NCBI RefSeq assembly: GCF_008329645.1
Contig: NZ_CP043474.1
Span: forward strand, 3,844,001-3,908,000
Direction: 5' to 3'
Source of the DNA: Mycolicibacterium grossiae
GTDB taxonomy: Bacteria; Actinomycetota; Actinomycetes; Mycobacteriales; Mycobacteriaceae
Length of the DNA: 64,000 nt
The notes under the pieces were generated by a model, which was given only the letters and a program-made list of their open reading frames with translations, ran no database searches and was not told where the DNA came from. A program made the translations under genes and the position numbers. Shown here piece by piece: positions 59,972 to 64,000 of this stretch. The stretch's first letter is position 1; each line of letters begins with the position of its first letter.

Positions 59972-61363
59972 GTGAAGACCTCCCCATCTGGTCCGGAGGC
60001 GGCGTCCGGGCCGCTGCTGACGATGCCGCGCATCGACCTGCGGGGTGACGAGCTGTCGGTGGCGCGGCTGCGTGCCGTGCTGCCCCGCGGCGGCGTCGAC
60101 GTCGACTCCGTGCTGCCCACCGTCCGGCCGATCGTCGATGCCGTGGTCGAACGTGGTGCGGAGGCTGCGCTCGAGTACGGCGAGCGCTTCGACGGCCTGC
60201 GCCCGGCCGCCGTCCGCGTCCCCGTCGACGCGCTGCACGCCGCCCTGACCGCCCTCGACGGCGACATCCGCGCCGCTCTCGAGGTGTCCATCGAGCGGGC
60301 CCGCGCGGTGCACGCCGATCAGCGCCGCACCGACACCACCACCACGCTGGGGCCCGGAGCCACCGTCACCGAACGCTGGGTGCCGGTCGCCCGGGTGGGG
60401 CTTTACGTGCCCGGCGGCAACGCGGTCTACCCGTCGAGCGTCGTCATGAACGTGGTGCCCGCGCAGATCGCCGGTGTCGACTCGCTGGTCATCGCCAGCC
60501 CGCCCCAACACGATCCCGCCGGGGAGTTCCACGGGTTGCCGCACCCGACGATCCTCGCGGCGGCCGCGCTGCTCGGCGTCGACGAGGTCTGGGCAGTGGG
60601 TGGCGCACAAGCCGTCGCGCTGCTCGCCTACGGCGGCACCGACACCGACGGCGGTGCCCTCGCGCCCGTCGACATGATCACCGGGCCGGGCAACATCTAC
60701 GTCACCGCCGCCAAGCGGATCTGCCGGTCGGCGGTCGGCATCGACGCCGAGGCGGGGCCCACCGAGATCGCGATCCTCGCCGACCACTCCGCGGATCCGG
60801 TGCACGTGGCCGCCGATCTGATCAGCCAGGCCGAGCACGACGAGATGGCGGCGTCGGTGCTGGTGACCACCAGCGAGGACCTCGCGGCCGCCGCCGACGC
60901 CGAGGTCGCCGCACAGGTCGCCACCACCCGGCACCGCGACCGCGTCACCACCGCCCTCACCGGCCGGCAGTCGGCCATCGTCCTGGTCGACGACGTCGAC
61001 GCGGGACTGAAGGTGATCGACGCCTACGCCGCCGAACACCTGGAGATCCAAACCGTCGACGCGGCCGCGGTCGCGCGCCGGGTCCGCAACGCCGGCGCCA
61101 TCTTCGTCGGCGCCTTCTCCCCGGTGAGCCTCGGTGACTACTGCGCGGGGTCCAACCACGTGCTGCCCACGGCCGGGTGCGCACGCCACTCCTCCGGGCT
61201 GTCGGTGCAGACGTTCCTGCGGGGCATTCACGTGGTGGACTACAGCGAGGCGGCTCTCAAGGACGTGGCGGGCTACGTGATCACGCTCGCCGAAGCCGAG
61301 AACCTCCCCGCGCACGGCGAGGCGGTGCGCCGGCGGTTCGGCGGTCCGGAGGCCGACCGGTGA
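59972..61363 (+). CDS. hisD: Histidinol dehydrogenase
   Basis: 463 residues from GTG 59972; ATG 60023 (MPRIDLRGDEL) is an alternative closer to relatives' starts. A GACAAT box (59960-59965) lies 6 nt upstream, so a leaderless GTG is plausible. Motifs are VPGGNAVYPSSVVMNVVPAQ, GTDTDGGALAPVDMITGPGN, EAGPTEIAILADHSADP and ISQAEHDEMA. It oxidises histidinol to histidine in two NAD-dependent steps. First gene of the his operon; the stop overlaps hisC. Confidence 0.95.
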   Translation: MKTSPSGPEAASGPLLTMPRIDLRGDELSVARLRAVLPRGGVDVDSVLPTVRPIVDAVVERGAEAALEYGERFDGLRPAAVRVPVDALHAALTALDGDIRAALEVSIERARAVHADQRRTDTTTTLGPGATVTERWVPVARVGLYVPGGNAVYPSSVVMNVVPAQIAGVDSLVIASPPQHDPAGEFHGLPHPTILAAAALLGVDEVWAVGGAQAVALLAYGGTDTDGGALAPVDMITGPGNIYVTAAKRICRSAVGIDAEAGPTEIAILADHSADPVHVAADLISQAEHDEMAASVLVTTSEDLAAAADAEVAAQVATTRHRDRVTTALTGRQSAIVLVDDVDAGLKVIDAYAAEHLEIQTVDAAAVARRVRNAGAIFVGAFSPVSLGDYCAGSNHVLPTAGCARHSSGLSVQTFLRGIHVVDYSEAALKDVAGYVITLAEAENLPAHGEAVRRRFGGPEADR

Positions 61364-62496
61364 CCGCGTCCGGCATCACGCTCGCCGACCTGCCGCTGCG
61401 GGAGAACCTGCGCGGCAAGTCGCCCTACGGCGCGCCGCAGCTGGCAGTGCCGGTGCGGCTCAACACGAACGAGAACCCGCACCCGCCGACGCAGGCCCTC
61501 GTCGACGACGTCGCCGCGTCGGTGCGCGACGCGGCGGCCGACCTGCACCGCTACCCGGACCGCGACGCGGTGCTGCTGCGTGCCGACCTGGCCGCCTACG
61601 TCACCGCTCAGACCGGTGTTCGGGTCGACACCGAGAACCTCTGGGCTGCCAACGGTTCGAACGAGATCCTGCAGCAGCTGCTGCAGGCGTTCGGCGGGCC
61701 TGGGCGCAGCGCGATCGGTTTCGTCCCGTCGTACTCGATGCACCCGATCATCTCCGACGGCACCCAGACCGCGTGGTTGGAGGCCGCCCGTGCCGACGAC
61801 TTCGGCCTCGACGTCGAGGCGGCCGTCGCCGCGATCGCCGAGCGGTCGCCCGACGTGGTCTTCGTGGCCAGCCCCAACAACCCGTCGGGACAGAGCATCT
61901 CGCTCGCCGACCTGCGGCGCGTCCTCGACGCGGCGCCCGGTGTCGTGATCGTCGACGAGGCGTACGGCGAGTTCTCGTCCGAGCCCAGCGCGGTGCACCT
62001 GCTCGCCGAATATCCCGCCACGCTCGTCGTGACCCGCACGATGAGCAAGGCGTTCGCGTTCGCCGGCGGGCGGCTGGGGTATCTGGTCGCCGACCCCGCG
62101 GTGATCGACGCGCTGCTGCTGGTGCGGCTGCCGTATCACCTGTCGGTGGTCACCCAGGCCGCGGCCCGGGCCGCGCTGCGCCACGCCGACGACACGCTCG
62201 GCAGCGTCGCGGTGTTGATCGCCGAGCGCGAGCGCGTCTCGAATGCGTTGCGTGACATGGGCTTCCGCGTCATCCCGAGCGACGCGAACTTCGTCCTGTT
62301 CGGTGAGTTCGCCGATGCCGCGGCGACGTGGCAGCGCTACCTCGACGCCGGGGTCCTCATCCGCGACGTCGGCATTCCCGGGTTCCTGCGGGCCACCACC
62401 GGCCTGGTCGACGAGAACGACGTCCTGCTCGACGTCAGCGCCACGCTGGCCGCCACGGAACTGACCGCCACCACCAGCCGCCTAGGAGCATCATGA
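61360..62496 (+). CDS. hisC: Histidinol-phosphate aminotransferase
   Basis: 378 residues from GTG 61360. RLNTNENPHPP and YPDRDAVLLRADLAAY are the family start, FVASPNNPSGQSI and VIVDEAYGEF follow, and the PLP lysine is in RTMSKAFAFAGGRLGY (Lys230). It transaminates imidazole acetol phosphate. Both ends overlap neighbours in ATGA/GTGA junctions. Confidence 0.96.
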   Translation: MTASGITLADLPLRENLRGKSPYGAPQLAVPVRLNTNENPHPPTQALVDDVAASVRDAAADLHRYPDRDAVLLRADLAAYVTAQTGVRVDTENLWAANGSNEILQQLLQAFGGPGRSAIGFVPSYSMHPIISDGTQTAWLEAARADDFGLDVEAAVAAIAERSPDVVFVASPNNPSGQSISLADLRRVLDAAPGVVIVDEAYGEFSSEPSAVHLLAEYPATLVVTRTMSKAFAFAGGRLGYLVADPAVIDALLLVRLPYHLSVVTQAAARAALRHADDTLGSVAVLIAERERVSNALRDMGFRVIPSDANFVLFGEFADAAATWQRYLDAGVLIRDVGIPGFLRATTGLVDENDVLLDVSATLAATELTATTSRLGAS

Positions 62497-63113
62497 ACGT
62501 GCCGGCCCCCCGCCGCGCGAGAGTCGAACGTACGACCAAGGAATCGGACATCGTCGTCGAGATCGACCTCGACGGCACCGGAAAGGTCGACATCGCCACC
62601 GGCGTCCCGTTCTTCGACCACATGCTGACGTCGCTGGGCAGCCACGCCAGCTTCGACCTCACGGTGCACGCCACCGGGGACGTCGAGATCGAGGGCCACC
62701 ACACCGTGGAGGACACCGCGATCGTGCTCGGCCAGGCGCTCGGGCAGGCGCTCGGGGACAAGAAGGGCATCCGCCGCTTCGGTGACGCGTTCATCCCGAT
62801 GGACGAGACGCTCGCACACGCCGCGGTGGACGTGTCCGGCCGGCCGTACTTCGTGCACACCGGGGAGCCGGAGTTCATGGTGCACTTCACGATTGCCGGG
62901 TCCAGCGCGCCCTACCACACCGTGATCAACCGGCACGTGTTCGAGTCGCTGGCGTACAACGCGCGCATCGCGCTGCACGTGCGGACCCTCTACGGCCGGG
63001 ACCCGCACCACATCACCGAAGCCGAGTACAAGGCCGTGGCCCGCGCGCTGCGCCAGGCCGTCGAGCCGGATCCGCGGGTGAGTGGCGTGCCGTCGACCAA
63101 GGGCACGCTGTGA
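62493..63113 (+). CDS. hisB: Imidazoleglycerol-phosphate dehydratase
   Basis: 206 residues from ATG 62493. GVPFFDHMLTSLGSHASFDL, EGHHTVEDTAIVLGQAL and HHITEAEYKAVARALRQAV are the metal-binding and family blocks. It dehydrates imidazole glycerol phosphate; this is the monofunctional form without a phosphatase domain. It overlaps both neighbours by 4 bp. Confidence 0.97.
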   Translation: MNVPAPRRARVERTTKESDIVVEIDLDGTGKVDIATGVPFFDHMLTSLGSHASFDLTVHATGDVEIEGHHTVEDTAIVLGQALGQALGDKKGIRRFGDAFIPMDETLAHAAVDVSGRPYFVHTGEPEFMVHFTIAGSSAPYHTVINRHVFESLAYNARIALHVRTLYGRDPHHITEAEYKAVARALRQAVEPDPRVSGVPSTKGTL

Positions 63114-63733
63114 GCAAGCGCTCGGTGGTGGTGCTCGACTACGGTTCGGGCAACCTGCGATCGGCGCAGCGTGCGCTGGAGCGGGTCGGCGCCGAGGTCG
63201 AGGTGACCGCCGACCCGGCGGCCGCCGCGGCCGCCGACGGATTGGTCGTGCCCGGGGTCGGCGCCTACGAGGCCTGCATGGCCGGGCTGCGGGCCATCGA
63301 CGGCGAGAAGATCATCGCCGACCGCCTGGCGGCCGGCCGGCCGGTACTGGGCGTGTGCGTCGGCATGCAGATCCTGTTCGCCCGCGGCGTCGAGTTCGGC
63401 GTGGAGTCGGTCGGGTGCGCACAGTGGCCGGGTGCGGTCACCCAGCTCGACGCGCCGGTGATCCCGCACATGGGCTGGAACGTCGTGGAGGCCCCGGCGA
63501 AGTCGACGCTGTTCCGCGGCATCGACGACGCCACGCGGTTCTACTTCGTCCACTCCTATGCCGCGCAGGCGTGGGAGGGCGACCCCGCCGCGCAGCTGAC
63601 GTGGGCCACGCACCACGTGCGCTTCCTGGCGGCGGTCGAGGACGGGGCGCTGTCGGCCACGCAGTTCCACCCGGAGAAGAGTGGCGACGCCGGTGCGGCC
63701 CTGCTGGGCAATTGGCTCGAGGAACTAGGGTGA
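63110..63733 (+). CDS. hisH: Imidazole glycerol phosphate synthase, glutaminase subunit
   Basis: 207 residues from GTG 63110. Class I glutamine amidotransferase triad: Cys83 in LGVCVGMQ, and His and Glu in TQFHPEKSG. It supplies ammonia to HisF. It is coupled to hisB by a GTGA overlap and lies 6 nt before hisA. Confidence 0.96.
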   Translation: MSKRSVVVLDYGSGNLRSAQRALERVGAEVEVTADPAAAAAADGLVVPGVGAYEACMAGLRAIDGEKIIADRLAAGRPVLGVCVGMQILFARGVEFGVESVGCAQWPGAVTQLDAPVIPHMGWNVVEAPAKSTLFRGIDDATRFYFVHSYAAQAWEGDPAAQLTWATHHVRFLAAVEDGALSATQFHPEKSGDAGAALLGNWLEELG

Positions 63734-63739
63734 TGTGAC

Positions 63740-64000
63740 GTGCCGAGAACACCATTGATTCTGCTGCCCGCCGTCGACGTGGTCGACGGGAAGGCCGTAC
63801 GCCTGGTTCAGGGCGTCGCGGGCAGCGAGACCGACTACGGTTCGGCGCTCGACGCCGCGCTGGGCTGGCAGCAGGACGGCGCGGAGTGGATCCACCTCGT
63901 CGACCTCGACGCGGCGTTCGGCCGCGGCTCCAACCGCGAGCTGCTGGCCGAGGTGATCGGCAAGCTCGACGTCGCCGTCGAACTGTCGGGCGGCATCCGC
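63740..64000 (+). CDS. hisA: Phosphoribosyl isomerase HisA/PriA, N-terminal part, cut by window end
   Basis: 87 codons are visible from GTG 63740 (VPRTPLILLPAVDVVDGKAV). LLPAVDVVDGKAVRLVQG, WIHLVDLDAAFGRG and VELSGGIR are the first three phosphate-binding and active-site blocks of the HisA barrel. In actinobacteria this enzyme often also serves tryptophan synthesis (PriA); whether that holds here needs the missing part. It continues beyond 64000. Confidence 0.93.
   Translation, partial: MPRTPLILLPAVDVVDGKAVRLVQGVAGSETDYGSALDAALGWQQDGAEWIHLVDLDAAFGRGSNRELLAEVIGKLDVAVELSGGIR

Overview
The window is high-GC actinobacterial DNA with mycobacterial gene content: a Pks5/Mas-type polyketide synthase next to PapA, MmpL and FadD genes, an ileS T-box, dnaE1, treXYZ, bioFD/bioQ/bioB/bsaP, nadABC and hisDCBHA. 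The gene order follows, from memory, the stretch of the M. tuberculosis chromosome from pks5 to hisA. Intact surface-lipid genes and the absence of insertion sequences suggest a rapidly growing Mycolicibacterium-like species; I do not name the species.

Positions 1-17200 form a lipooligosaccharide-type lipid locus. It holds the 3' end of a polyketide synthase (KR-ACP), three tandem PapA/condensation-type acyltransferases, a GT1-type glycosyltransferase, an MmpL transporter, a second glycosyltransferase, a DrrABC-like ABC exporter, a GT2 glycosyltransferase and a fatty-acyl-AMP ligase. Next comes a small module of a 7-TM protein, a HTH regulator and a half condensation domain, with divergent leaderless promoters and palindromic operators (16466-18356).

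Positions 18357-29136 carry ileS under an Ile-specific T-box, a fourth PapA-like gene, a small S4 protein, DNA polymerase IV, L-asparaginase, and lspA-rlu-rarD followed by a TetR gene. Positions 29149-36992 carry dnaE1, a GT-C membrane glycosyltransferase, two small proteins and ilvA. Positions 36522-45333 are an apparent operon on the minus strand: AT3-SGNH acyltransferase, treX, treY, treZ, then a hypothetical gene.

Positions 45424-51688 are the biotin region: bioA, bioF, bioD, a 2H phosphoesterase-like gene, divergent bioQ/bioB, bsaP and a DUF2567-like membrane protein. BioQ-type TGAAC-N3-GTTCA operators lie before bioF and between bioQ and bioB. A lipase gene and an NrtR-type regulator divergent from nadABC follow. 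Then come a secreted Gly-rich PGRS-like protein lacking a PE domain, a LysE-family exporter, a DUF385-type protein, and the his operon (hisD, hisC, hisB, hisH, start of hisA) to the window end.

Two features recur. Many genes look leaderless: a TANNNT box lies 6-7 nt upstream of an ATG or GTG. Short tandem duplications (17-27 bp) sit at gene ends and junctions; two of them duplicated an ATGA stop/start overlap and created 6- and 12-codon relay ORFs.
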